DNA from: Paulownia fortunei
Taxonomy: Eukaryota; Streptophyta; Magnoliopsida; Lamiales; Paulowniaceae
Direction of reading: 5' to 3'
Assembly: GCA_019321725.1 (NCBI GenBank)
Contig: CM033123.1
Location: 14,930,925-14,994,924, forward strand
DNA length: 64,000 nucleotides
The first letter of the stretch is position 1, and each line of letters opens with the position of its first letter. The notes beneath the pieces were generated by a model, which did no database searches, was not told the origin of the DNA, and was given only the letters and a program-made list of their open reading frames with translations. Shown piece by piece: positions 23,628 through 34,850 of the stretch. The translations under genes were made by a program, and so were the position numbers.

Positions 23628-24874
23628 ATAGTTGTCAAGTGCCGGACCGGCCTAAACCTATGTAGGCCTGTTTGAAAGATTGGCCATTAAGTCAGGTTCG
23701 ATCCTGAAATGGCTCAGGTTGTATTGAATAAATTTTTTTAAAATTAGGTCCAATTCAACCCACTAGTCCCATGCTAGTGGATCGATTACGGGCTTATTCC
23801 GGGCTACACAAGCTAGACTTATGGATTTAATTTTATTTATTTTTTAACAAACTCAAATGTATTTTTTATATTCTAATATTGGATTTATAAATTTTATTTA
23901 TTACTTTAAATATATCTTAAGATTAGTTATATCCTACAGTTTGAATTTATAAATTTTAAACTTTATTATTTAAAGTCTATCATTCTAAATTTTGAATTTA
24001 ATTATTATTTTATTATTTTGAACTTATTACTGTAAATTTAAGTTTGTATCTTATAAATTATTTATATAATTAGTATACCTTATTTTTATTTGACAATTGA
24101 GTTATACTAAGTTTAGATTTTGATTTTTCGTTTGATATATTAATTAGTGTATATTCATTTTAAGTTTATATTTTAATTTTTATGACTTAGTTTAGTTTAT
24201 TATATTTAGTAATATTTTATTTTGTTATTAATAAACTTACTTTTTAAGTTTATATTCTAATTTTAATGACTTAGTTTAGTTTATTATACTCAATACTATT
24301 TTATTTTGTTATTAATAAACTTATTTTCTAAGTTTATTATACTTACTACTATATTATTTTAAATTTATGTTCTTATCTTATGAATTATCTTTAGTATAAC
24401 TAGTATATAATTATTTAGTTGATTATTTTAAGTATATCATCCTAAGATTTTGTATTGGTTTTTGATTGATGATTATCCTAAATTATTTGATACAAGATGT
24501 TTTATCAATATATACATACTTAGATAATATCTCAACATAATAAAGTTGTTTTAGTGGTTTAAACCTATTCTCTCCTTCCATAGGTCTCGTCTTCAAATTT
24601 TTTGGGGGCCAAAAAGTTCTTTTTGTTAAAATAACATAAATACATAATTATAAATTATAATAAATAATAGTATGGTCTGGGTCTGGACCAGTTCTAAAAT
24701 GAGTCTGACTTAGATGGGACCATTCACAGGTTGACTGGGTTTTATCTACTGGGCTCAATAGAGGCTCAGTTTATATTCTAAAAACCGACCCAAAGTTCAT
24801 GGGTCGATCTTTAGTGGTTTTTAGTGGACCTGGTTATAAGCTGGGTCAGTTAGCCCATCCCAATTGACTACTAT
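23628..24874. mobile_element. Non-autonomous TIR DNA transposon, 1,247 bp, with target duplication
   Basis: Ends ATAGTTGTCAAGTG and CAATTGACTACTAT form a 12/14 inverted repeat. AGACTTGGGT flanks both sides (23,618-23,627 and 24,875-24,884), a target duplication of 9-10 bases. Paralogous DNA at about 37,625 and 48,590 shows the empty site, running straight through AA(A/G)ACTTGGTT. Subterminal regions carry GGCCCAG/GGGTC-rich motifs. There is no transposase. A 9-10 base duplication favours a Mutator-like element over hAT, though the terminal repeat is short for that group. Confidence 0.75.
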
Positions 24875-24884
24875 AGACTTGGGT

Positions 24885-26200
24885 TGGATCATTGATTGAG
24901 AACTAATCATGTTTTCTGAATTTTTTTTAGTTATTTATAATAAAAAAGATTAAATTTAAATAAAACAATAAAATATTTTGGATAGAAAGAGGGTTAAAAG
25001 TTAAAGTGAAGCCCTATACACTGTTTAAAAATGGAGAACTCGGAAGTACTACAAAGAATTAGAAGCTAAATTTTGATTCACTCTAGTCAGAACTTGATAC
25101 TTCACATGGTTTTTTGTCCTGGTCTAACAAGGATTCTTTCCAAACATATTGTACCAAAGTAATGCTTAGAAAGTGCAGCCTCATTGACTGGACAATGAAT
25201 CAAGTCTTGGCTTTTTCGTACTCTCAATCGTTCTACAATCCAGACCACTGCATTTATTCAAAATTTATTATTATTATTTTTTAAAAATATTTTTAATTAT
25301 GATTTTATTTTTTAATTTTTTTTGAATTATCTTTAAACTAAAATAATGATATGATACCAATAATTATAACCTACTTTTAAAGTAATATTTAAAAACATAC
25401 CAAAAATTCATTGAAACTGGATGTCATATTTTGTGACCTAATGAACACAATATAGTGGTATTTGACTCCATTCTATTCTGAATTCTTGAAATTATTATTA
25501 TTTATAGTATAAAATACTGAAATATTTGTGCCCATATAAATTTTGAACTTGGATTGTCATCTCATATTAATTCCCTTTTAACCTCTAAAAAAAAAAAAAG
25601 GAATGTCCTTGTAACTTAGAATACTAATCGTTAACTTTTCAAATGAACAATTTTCAGCCCTAAAAAGTCTCCAATTAGGAAAATAAAATCTTGTTCAAGT
25701 TGTAAGATTGACATCCAAATACACAACTAAAAGTACGGGTCCTTCATATATGTGCAGGTATTTATCTACTAGTGCATTAGCTGATTATAATTTTTTTTTA
25801 TAGTTGTTAACAAATGGTTGATTACTAATTAATTTTTTTATGTCTAATATCTTAAATGTAATGATATATTTACTCGGTTCATTACTGAAAGAAGAAAAGA
25901 AAGAAAGAAACGACTCCAATAAATCTCACAATCTTCAGAGAAAATTCCTCCAGCTCTGAAAACTTCCCCCAAAGAATGTGTAACACAATATATTCCTCAA
26001 TAATTCCATTAAGGTACAAGAGGTAGACACAAATTAGTGCATTCATGTTTATTGTCATCAACAGGTTTACACAGATCCAGATTATTTGCTTATTTACTCT
26101 CTTTTGAATGCATATAATTGATTATGAAGTTTATTCGCTAGAGAAAAATATTTCTTCTTTGTTTCTTGATTCAGAATAAGAAAAACTGATTCCAAGATTA
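24885..26200. repeat. Duplicated 5' flank of chitinase copy A
   Basis: Matches the DNA upstream of the intact chitinase duplication (37,640-38,200 and 38,990-39,490) and that at 48,600-48,990. Shared words include GGTCTAACAA(G/T)GA and CCTCATTGACTGGACAAT. It has no ORF. It shows that the duplication unit included at least 2-3 kb of upstream DNA. Confidence 0.75.
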
Positions 26201-26576
26201 TGAAATCTTGGGCTGAATTTCACCAAAATATGGGTTTGCTTTTTTTTTTTTACATAATAATTTTTTGTTAATTATAAATTATTACTAATAAATAACAATT
26301 GATTAAAAATTACAATATTCGTTGATAATGTAAAAAGCAAGAAAGGAAAAATATAAGTTCAACTCGAAGTTGTGAACTTTTTTCTCTCATTTTAGTCAGA
26401 TATCAAAACACAAATACAAATATGTGGCACACAAACTTGTGGCATAAAATACAAGCAAAATATTACACGGCCTGATTTCCCTTTCAATGCTTGCTTGTTG
26501 GGTGCAAATTCCAATTCAATTTGGATTGGATTTTGATGGGCCTCAAATATGCTCCATGACCAATAAAGAGTAAATT

Positions 26577-27060
26577 ATGGCCGAACAGTCCACTAGAGGC
26601 GACTCAAGCTGGCCACAATCCAATAAAAACCAAAGATTAAATTTGCAAGACTCAAAAAAGATGGTCCAAACTCGCAAAACTCTACTGATCCATGCACCAT
26701 ACAACACAATATTTTACCCTCCACTATGCACAAACTATATTTCATTTTTCACCATTATAAAGTGTCATATTTATGATAGACAGTCATTCTCCCTAACTCT
26801 CTTGCTGATTTGAGCGTTGAAAGGATATCCGAACTAATATTGGAGACCCCTAGAAACTCACTCAAAAATTAATCGTTCTCACTCGTAAGAAAGGATATCC
26901 GAACTAATGTTGGAGATCCCTATCTGTTTGTGTATATTACAAATAGGAACTCACTCAAAAATTAATTGCTCTTGCTCGTAAGAAGAGTTGACCGTACTAG
27001 AGGAGTCAAAGCTCGAGAACTTGGACTAGTTCCACATCAAATTTCTTGTTCGGATAAAAA
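26577..27060. repeat. LTR/TRIM-like segment with a tandem repeat
   Basis: A TATA-like ATTATAAAGTG is followed by CTCTCTTGCTGATTTGAGCGTTG, a context like the R region of plant TRIM or gypsy LTRs (CTGACTTGAGCGTCGG). It is then followed by two tandem copies starting AAGGATATCCGAACTAAT (26,821-26,890 and 26,891-26,983). The second copy is about 23 bases longer. The plus-strand ORF starting at 26,577 has no family motif. Confidence 0.4.
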
Positions 27061-27330
27061 ATTAATAACCAACTCCTGATGCCTACAACACAAAAAATAT
27101 AAAATTTTATTTTTTACACTAATAAACCTAATTGCCAATCCTTAAGTTTTGAAGGTGAAAATTGAATTAAAAAAGAATTTGCAAAACTATGGGAGCTTAC
27201 TCCAGCTTTTGAGTTTTTGTCGCAGGGAGGAGGAGAGATATGATTTAGGACAAGTAACAAAATAAAAAATAAAAAGGAATAAATGAAAGAAAATAAAAGA
27301 AATAAAAATAATTATCAATTGGAAAAAATA

Positions 27331-27690
27331 TTAAAATTCAATTCAATTAATTAATTCGTCATTGAAATCTTTCATGTTTCAGCAGTAATATATAGGGGTA
27401 GGAATCGGGTCAAATAGTCAGGTTTTCGAATAATCGGATTGGGTACTCGATTTGTCAGGTAGCATAGAAGGTTATCCGACACCAACCTAAAATTTTTGGG
27501 TACGTGAAAAAATATTAAAATTCAATTAATTAATAAATTCGTCATTGAAATCTTTCAAGTTTCAAAAGTAATATATAGGGGTGGGTATCGGGTCGGATAG
27601 TTTGATTTTCGGATAGTCAAGTCGGGTACCCGATTTGTCAGGTAGCATAAAAGGCTATCTGATACCAACCCAAAATTTTCGAGTACCTGA
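27331..27690. repeat. Tandem duplication (about 180 bp) across the left end of a hAT-like element
   Basis: Two adjacent copies begin TTAAAATTCAATT and run through AGTAATATATAGGGGT(A/G)GG, the GGGTCGG/GGTACTCGA-type subterminal block and a GGTAGCATA(G/A)AAGG motif. The copied unit contains flank, target duplication and transposon end, so duplication followed insertion. Confidence 0.7.
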
Positions 27691-28455
27691 CATTTTGAGT
27701 ACCCTAAAAAAGTCGGGTTCGATTTTATTTTTTTATTTTTTTATTTTTTTTTATTTTTTTGTGAAAACCTATGTTATAGTGTAAGTACTATATTTTGTTG
27801 ATGTTAAACTCTTATATCTAATGATGATACACTCATTCCATTAAAAATCTCTATTATTTTATTTTTTTCTAATATATGCTTGTTAAACTATTTTTTAACA
27901 AATATATCATATTTTTTATTTTCATACCTGTAGCTGTTATTTTCAAGCCTAAAATATCTTATTTTATCAAGACCCACACATAATGCTCAATATAATGTTT
28001 TACTAAAATAAAAATAATCAAAATTCACTAATTAATTAAAAAAGAGAGATTATTTATATAAAAAAAATACAATAGGAAGAATGATTCTAATGGCAATTAA
28101 TTCTCAGAGCTTTATGTTGTGCACTGTTACTTTGACAAAAAAATTGTGTTGTTCTAAAAACCACCAACAGAAGCACAATCATTAAACCAAAAAGCGTATT
28201 TTTCCCTTTATTTAAAGGGATGTTTGAAAAAATAAAAATAATTAAAAAAAATATCGGGTATCCAATCCCGATCGAGTAAGAAAATAATACTCGATACTCA
28301 ATCCAAAAAAATTTAATCGTGTATCGGGTTACCCGACATCCGAAATTTAAAAAAAAAACGACTCAAGTGGGCATATGGATTGGGATAGTCGGGTACCAAC
28401 CCGACCCTACCTGACCCGGATCAGGTTGGTACCCTAATTCGTATGCCCACCCCTG
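27576..28455. mobile_element. Non-autonomous hAT-like element (880 bp)
   Basis: Ends TAGGGGTGGG and CCCACCCCTG are inverted repeats, and GTAATATA / ATAATATA flank it (7 of 8 matching), the 8-base duplication typical of hAT. Subterminal regions are rich in GGGTA(C/T)CCGA and CCGACCC motifs. No transposase. It is similar in ends, subterminal motifs and size to the element at 45,634-46,524. Confidence 0.75.
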
Positions 28456-28463
28456 ATAATATA

Positions 28464-29225
28464 TTGTTCTATAGGGGTAAAGGTCCAAAATATGAAAGAA
28501 AGAAGAAATCTAAAAAATATAAAATTTTAACTAAAGAAGATATTTAATGTCATAATGCTATCTAATTCTTTCTCCTTCCCTATCAAAATGTTCACCTCCT
28601 CCTACCTCAACCCCAGTTGAGCCTTCTAACCAGCAAAACTCCTCACCACTTTCTACCTTTCAAACTTCAAAGATGTCAGGGATGATAATTGTTCAGATTT
28701 GACTCAAATTCATCTGGAGCAGGGTTTATTTTGAATTTATAAGTAGGTGATAAAGGCGAATTATGAGTTTTGTTCAACTCATCCGGATAAAGTTATATAT
28801 ATATATATATATATATGTTATGTATATATTCACTCAATGTGTTTATGTAAAAAGAATATTATCTATTACATATAAACTCCTATATAAAACACAAACTATA
28901 TAAATCAAAATTAAAAAATAATAATAAATAGCTTAAAACTTTCAATATACACAAAAGCAAAAAAATGGGTTTAAAATTATAATATAAAGAAATAACATGC
29001 ATACATAAGTGTGAAGTAATTGAGCATTTAATAATAGCATTTTTTTAATATCATAAAAGATATAATGATATTTTTAAAATTATAAAATCATCCAATACAT
29101 TTAGTAGATCCAATTAATGGCCGGTTGGAGTTCGAAATGAAAAGGAAATATGATTGGAATAATTTGTTGTATTAAGCAGCAAATATTATAAGTATATATA
29201 GGCTAGTCATCCATGAATTGGTTCC
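28464..29225. other. Intergenic DNA with an (AT)n microsatellite
   Basis: No gene recognised. A pure TA run lies at 28,794-28,816. The remainder is AT-rich unique-looking sequence. Confidence 0.5.
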
Positions 29226-29229
29226 TGTT

Positions 29230-29500
29230 TACAACGGATATACATCAAAGATATTTAAATCTAATATTAACAACCTTGCAGATAATTTAAATTCTTTACA
29301 ATAAAGGCCAAACTTGGTGGACAGTTCGTTGGTAAATCCGAAGTGGCGGATGATCCCATGTTTGGATGAACAGACCACAAATGATCCCCGAGGAACAAGA
29401 TCGCGCACAAAGTGATAAATCAATAGCAATGTGCTTCCTTCTTGAATAAAATAATGGATTCACGACGCCTCCAAGTAGAGGACTGGCGCCACGGCAGCAC
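29230..29500 (-). pseudogene. Ty1/copia RNase H remnant
   Basis: Minus strand reads VVNPLFYSRRKHIAID, then after a one-base shift YHFVRDLVPRGSFVV and SSKHGII. This follows the C-terminal RNase H order of copia elements (NPxFHxRxKHIxIDYHFVRD). The rest of the element is not recognisable. Confidence 0.65.
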
Positions 29501-29589
29501 TTGACTTTATTCATGAACATGAGTTTATGATAATATTGAATGATATTAGCTTTTTTAAGATTTTGAAATGCTTCTTAGAGGAATTGGGT

Positions 29590-29925
29590 GTTCATTAATA
29601 AAATCGAAAAATCGAATCTCTTTAAAATTAATCAGTTTGGTTATTATTGTATTTTTTTCCGATATTTTGGTCTAGTATTTTAGTAAATCCATTTTTTTTT
29701 TGGAAAAAATAAAAATTAGTTAAAATTAATTTTTAGGATTGTAATTCGATTTTTTATTTTTTATATTTTTTGTATGTAAAAACATAGAAAATAGAATAAA
29801 AATAAATAATAGATATAAAAATATGTATTCAAAATTTGAATATAAAAATAATCGTTCTCTGTTCAATTCGATTTCGTATATCGAAACCAAAAATCAAAAT
29901 TGAATCGAATTTTGTAAAATAAAAA
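29590..29925. repeat. Dispersed 'TTCGGTT/AACCGAA' repeat, copy 2
   Basis: Related to 16,680-16,960. It includes CGATATTTTGGTCTAGTATTTTAG and ends in CCAAAAATCAAAATTGAATCGAATTTTG. It abuts the intron remnant of chitinase copy B. Confidence 0.5.
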
Positions 29926-30013
29926 CCACCTATGACCACGTGTTCTTAATAAAATTTCTTTGAAACATTTTCCTTATAATATTAACAAATACATTAACAA
30001 ATTAATAACTTAA

Positions 30014-30279
30014 GTCCAGTCTCATGCGTGACATACGTGAAGAACGCAACAATCTCACACTTAGAATCAACTACGGAACCCACAGTCCCAAACTTGGGAT
30101 ATGACCCAAGCGCTTGAAGAAAAGCAGTGCGGGTGTAGAATCCCTTTCCGGGGCAGCCTCTAGGGGCCTAATTAGCCATCCCATAAAAGAAAGAATTGGT
30201 CACAATATTCGAAACTCTGACTCCGTTATTGCCCTGCGGAGCATAGCATGGCTTGGCCTAGCAGTCGTTGCCGCAATAA
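30014..30279 (-). pseudogene. Class IV chitinase pseudogene, exon 1 fragment (copy B)
   Basis: Covers the end of the hevein domain and the start of the catalytic domain, ending at the HETG motif as in exon 1 of the intact gene (34,242-34,510). Two codons became stops: the Q of the intact gene's GIANQAP (TAA on the minus strand) and the R of NGCRAGPC (TAG). The splice donor GT after HETG is TT (30,012-30,013). Intron sequence (29,927-30,013) still matches the intact gene's intron, ACCACCTATGACCA then GTGTTCTTAATAA. The 5' side stops at 30,279, exactly where a retroelement begins with TGTTAG. Confidence 0.9.
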
Positions 30280-30280
30280 T

Positions 30281-32870
30281 TGTTAGATTCATTTTAGTGT
30301 TGTTACCAATTTTATTGTTAATTACGTTTAATTATTGTAATAATTGGATAGTTTGTTACAATAAATAAAAGACAGTAAAATAAACGACACACAAAAATTT
30401 TGCGTGCTTAAAATAAAAATGTACTCTAAATGCACAAGATCACCACTTGTAATAAATATTTCACTAATTCAAATTATAGTTACAATAATGGGACTTTGAA
30501 ATAATTCTAGTAAATTTGATGTTAGGGGTAAGGTTTATTTCTTTTCAGTTCAGATGATCAATGTCTATTTGAGTACCTATCAAATTGAATTTGTTGAGTT
30601 ACCATCTGATTTTGATATGATCATTAGGCAGTTGACTAAAGGTAGTTTGAGTGCTTGGCCTAGAAATTCCTCTACTTTTCCTGTTGACAAATTAACTCTT
30701 AAATATGTCATTTTTCACAAAGCAGTAGTGATTAATTGGGCTCTCACAGCTAATAACACAGTGTTTGTTAATGATCAGGCTATACTACTTTATTGTATTG
30801 GGAGGGGCATCCTTATGATCTAGGCAAACACATCATGAGAACCATTGCTAAGCATGCTGAAGTGAAGACTACTATTGGTCATTTATCATTCCCTTCTTTG
30901 ATTTATAATATTTTGGTGTTTCAAGGTCTTAAGAAGCTTAGGAAGGAACAATTGGAATATCCTAGAGTTGATTACTCTATTTCTACTTGGCTTGACAAGT
31001 TTAAGGGATATTTGAATGACTTACTCACTCATGTTCCATCTTCTGTTGGGATACGACCTGAAACATCTGTTGTTCCATCCTCTACTAAGAATCTTTTATG
31101 CTATTTGAAAATACAGTTACTTACAGGAAGGCAACAAATTAGAGAATGGTAGGCTAAGGGGAAATAAATTCTACATCTTATTGCCCAACTCAAAGGTCCT
31201 ACTTCCCAAGCTGTTGCTACTGCTGAACCACTTTTCTTGAATAATTCTAGCTCTGCTACTCAGATATCTGGTCCTTCAGCATTTTTGGCCAAAAAGGAGG
31301 AGTCAGTTGCTGTTGCAGAGGCTGCAGAAGTAGGGACTTCTGCAAGGGTATTCATGCTGAACTTGGAGTTGCAGCTGCTGCAGAGATTAGATGAGAAGTA
31401 TTGAATGTTGATACTCAATAGGCTGGTGAAGGACAAGCTGAATGTGATAAGGAAGTTTGAATAAAGCTTTGATTTTGATTTTGATTGATGTGATTTAAAC
31501 TGATTTGCTAATTTTGAAGTTTTAATACTTTGTTTGATGTGTTAGGGGAAGTATTTTAAAAGTAGGTAGACCTTTTGATTTCCCTTGAACATTGTTTTAT
31601 CTGTCTTAGTATATTATTCACTCTTATGTTCATTTTCATGTTCGAATACAGGTTTTTGGACTAAATTGCTTATATGATATTTTTTGATGGAACATGCATA
31701 CTTGAACCTATTTTCAGACACTAATGTAAGATTGTTGATTTTGATAAAAAATGCCAAAATGGGAGATTGTTAAGCCCGTATGACTTGTGTAAATTAAATT
31801 GGCATTATTTGATCAAAATGGTAAGTGTAATTTATTAAGTTTTCAAATTAAGGTGGGTTAGATTTTGCATGTTTAATAAGAGTTTTAATGTTAAACTAAC
31901 TATTGCTTATTTGTTTTCTTGTAGGAATCAAATTCTCTTACTTACCATATTAGATTGATTTATTAAATACAAGCTTGTAGTATTTATGCAAATAAATCTA
32001 CAAGATGTCTTCTAATAATTCTATGTCCAATTGAAAAATAAGTAGAGTTATTATGGATTTACCTTATGAAGAGAAGACTTGGCAGATTTTCAACCATTTC
32101 AAGAAGCCGTGTACATTATTTAGAGTAGGAAATTATTGTAATCTTGAATTTTAAAGTTTAGATTTATACATGGCAGTCCATAGAAGAATTGTAGAATGAA
32201 AGTCTTTATAATAGACTAGGAATCTTTTCTTGTATTTGTTTAGAAATTAACTAGAGTATTTTGTGTATTTAAAAACAAACACACATTAGTTTGAGCTGCT
32301 GATTTTTAATAGAAGAAATCCAGAGATATAGGCAGTCGATTCCCCCTTCAGTGCACATCAAAAATTGTGATTGAAATTCAAAATTCAAGCCAACACTGGA
32401 GATTTAAGTATGTTACAAACTATAACAGAACAACACATTGAACATCCTACGGGAGAAGAAGGTGAGTTCTCGGGAGAGAGTACTTTGCCGTTTTGACGGG
32501 AGATCAACGTTGAAAGGAGTTCAACAAGACAGATTCAAGTCGAGTAGATCTCGTAAATAAGTTTATCGGTGAAGCAATACAAGAATGATGTCAAAACAAA
32601 GAGGGGGTTTTTTGTTTTGTATTATAAGTCCAATTATTATATTGTACTAAACTTTACTGATAGTGAATTGTTTTATCTTTGGGCGTGGCCTCGAGAAGTA
32701 GAATATTGAGATCCGAACCTCGTTAAAATGGTTGGTATCAATTTTAAATTTCGTTGTATATGTCGTTTCATATTCTAATCTTTGTTCAAATATTAACTGG
32801 AATATAACGAATTTGGTAAAGTGTTTAATCGAATTAATTGAACCCGATAATAAATTCTAATAAATTCAGT
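30281..32870 (+). mobile_element. Truncated LTR retroelement carrying a plant transposon-protein ORF
   Basis: Starts with TGTTAGATTC directly at the break in chitinase copy B. It holds the ORF described separately (30,554-31,152) and alanine/glutamate-rich coding remnants to about 31,450. A purine tract AAAATGGGAGAT (31,756-31,767) then leads into an LTR-like region beginning TGTTAAGCCC. The segment at 32,680-32,740 (GGCGTGGCCTCGAGAAG, then CCGAACCTCGTTAAAA) resembles the U5 part of plant LTRs. The right edge is uncertain; chitinase 3' flank begins by about 32,905. Only one LTR is recognised. Confidence 0.5.
30554..31152 (+). pseudogene. 'Putative plant transposon protein' domain ORF, one frameshift
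   Basis: Two overlapping frames join into one protein near 30,795. The first gives FVELPSDFDMIIRQLTKGSL, then KYVIFHKAVVINWALTANN and LYCIGRG. The second gives YDLGKHIMRTIAKHA, then GHLSFPSLIYNILVFQGL. This order (LT.G....W.., KY.I.H....NW.P..., G...I...I..HA, L.FPSLI..I) is what I know from the putative plant transposon protein domain found in plant retroelements. Its function is unknown; it probably belongs to the gag region. The frameshift makes it non-functional. Confidence 0.6.
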
Positions 32871-33101
32871 TCAATCGATTGATCTCAAACTAGAAAAACT
32901 CCTTTAGCGTATGCAACGAGCCATTGATGGTTCTTTTAGTTTATCCAAAAGAAAAAACATAAACAAAGTTATTGTTTATTCTCACGACACTTGAGACGTA
33001 TCACTCTGAGTGATTACATAGATTCAAAAGAAATACAACATTCATTAATTTATTCTTCTGAGTGCTCGTGGAAGAGGCTTTTATTCTTGGCATTCTCTTC
33101 T

Positions 33102-34659
33102 CTAACAACTCAGATTAGTACCAGGATCAACTCGGAGTTGATTACAATAGTCTCTATAGTAATTAACACGAGAAGTAACAGCATTCGTATTCGCTCCATT
33201 GCATTCAAGGGGACCGTTAATGGCACGAATTGTGGCGCCAAAACCCTGTCCAGAAGTTATGGGATCGTGACAAGTTCTCATCCAAAACCAGAGGGCTGTT
33301 TTGAATGATATAACTGGATCTGTGGCTACGATATCAGGGTTGTTCAATCCATCGAACCCTATGCTTTGACCCGCGGGGCCGTAGTTGTAGTTCCATGATA
33401 GTTGTAGGGGACCTCGTCCGTAGTAGCCCTTATTGGGTGCGCATGGGTATTGTGTTTTACTTCCATCGCAATAGTTTTTAGATTGACCCCCTGTTTCTAC
33501 TCTATAACACATATCTACATTGAAAAATAATCATGTCAAGAGTATAAAATGGTTTCATATGATACTTTATAATGATCAATATAGATATTTTCATCACCTT
33601 CATTGCAAAAATGTTGTTTCCATTACTACATTACAAAGTCAAATTATTATTAACTAACTTAATTATCATAATGTTTTTTTAACAATATTTTTCCCCATGT
33701 CTAATATCATATAATGAAATTCAAATAGATTGAAAACATGGATTGTTTAGTTATTACATTTAGAAAAATAGTTAAGTTGGGGCAAATCATCTATTTAACT
33801 TATGTGAGCATCTATTTAACTTAGTTTATTATCTTTAAAAATAGTGTTGAATCTTTGCGGCGTCATTATATTATCTTATTGTGAGAATACTTCAAAAAAA
33901 TATATTTTAACAAATAAAATCTTATTTTGAAATGATAATATATATATATATATATATATATAATTTAAGACAAAATAGTACACATATGGCACTGCCCAAG
34001 GGATATGAGCAAGGACCACCTATGACCAGTGTTCTTAATAATTTTCTTTTAAAAAAAAATCTTCTAATATTATTTGCCACTATTTAATTTTAATAAAGTA
34101 TGTGAATATTAATTAACCCACCCTTAATTCGACAATTTATTCGGTACATAGCTTAGTTCCATGATGTATTAGGTACTTAGCTGCATGTATTGAATCAGGT
34201 TAACTGTAATAATAAACCACATGAATGAATGTAAAACTTACGTCCAGTCTCATGCGTGACATGCGCGAAGAACGCAGCAATCTCACGCTTAGAATCATCG
34301 ACGGAACCCACAGTCCCGAACCTAGGATACGATCCAAGCGCCTGGAGAAAAGCAGAGCGGGTGTAGAATCCCCTTCCGGGGCAGCCTGACGGGGCCTGAT
34401 TAGCTATCCCATTAAAGAAGGCATCGGTCACAATATCCGAAACTCTAACTCCATTATTGCCCTGTGGAGCATAGCATGGGCCGGCCCGGCAGCCGTTGCC
34501 GCAGTAAGCGTTTCCGGTGCCGCAATAGCCGAATTGGCTGCAGCACAAGTTGGGTGCGCAGCCGCAGTTCTGGCCTGAAACCCATTTTCCGGCGGCCAGA
34601 AGTACGGCCAGAAGGGTGTAAATTGCTAGCAGAGATTTTCTTGTGCTGAGGAAATTCAT
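33102..34659 (-). CDS. Class IV chitinase (GH19), two exons, intact
   Basis: Endochitinase hydrolysing beta-1,4-GlcNAc bonds, secreted to the apoplast; class IV members act in defence and in embryo and cell-wall processes. CDS is complement(join(33102..33514,34242..34659)), 276 residues, usual for the class. The intron (33,515-34,241) has GTAAGT and TGTAG borders and splits the His codon after HETG. Residues 1-29 are a signal peptide. Residues 30-64 are a hevein chitin-binding domain with eight cysteines (32, 34, 39, 40, 46, 53, 57, 62). The GH19 domain has both catalytic glutamates, E137 (HETGH) and E146 (CYRVET), nine apart as in class IV. It also has [37 protein letters not shown] and a terminal NLSC. 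It ends without a vacuolar extension. It is the only intact member of a local family with three broken copies. Confidence 0.97.
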
Positions 34660-34719
34660 TTTTTGGTGATTGAAGAAAATGTTGGGTTGGTGTGGAAGGA
34701 GAAGGCCGAGAGTGATGGG

Positions 34720-34727
34720 TATTTATA
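34720..34727 (-). promoter_or_regulatory. TATA box of the intact chitinase
   Basis: Minus strand TATAAATA, 61 bases upstream of the ATG. It is embedded in GTGCACTATAAATACC, which is conserved in the broken copies at 23.3 and 48.3 kb. Confidence 0.75.
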
Positions 34728-34792
34728 GTGCACATGAACAATTTGCAGCAGCCAATGAAGTTGGAAAGTAAGTGCCAATGGGATTATTATTT

Positions 34793-34798
34793 TTGACT
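34793..34798 (+). promoter_or_regulatory. W-box core TTGACT in the chitinase promoter
   Basis: TTGAC(C/T) is the binding core of WRKY factors, common in pathogen-induced chitinase promoters. The aligned positions in copies A and D read TTGGACT and TTGATT, so only the intact gene keeps it. A six-base match alone is weak evidence. Confidence 0.4.
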
Positions 34799-34850
34799 TT
34801 GGACAAGGCCAAGAACAGATTTTAGGTATTTGGGCTCTTTTTTTCTTTCT

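Noticed and set aside
33102..33512. Chitinase exon 2 as an independent 136-residue protein
   Set aside because: The ATG is codon 2 of the exon; consensus splice sites join it to exon 1 at the HETG-H codon.
34464..34649. Plus-strand Arg-rich 61-codon frame
   Set aside because: It is the antisense of the chitinase hevein domain.
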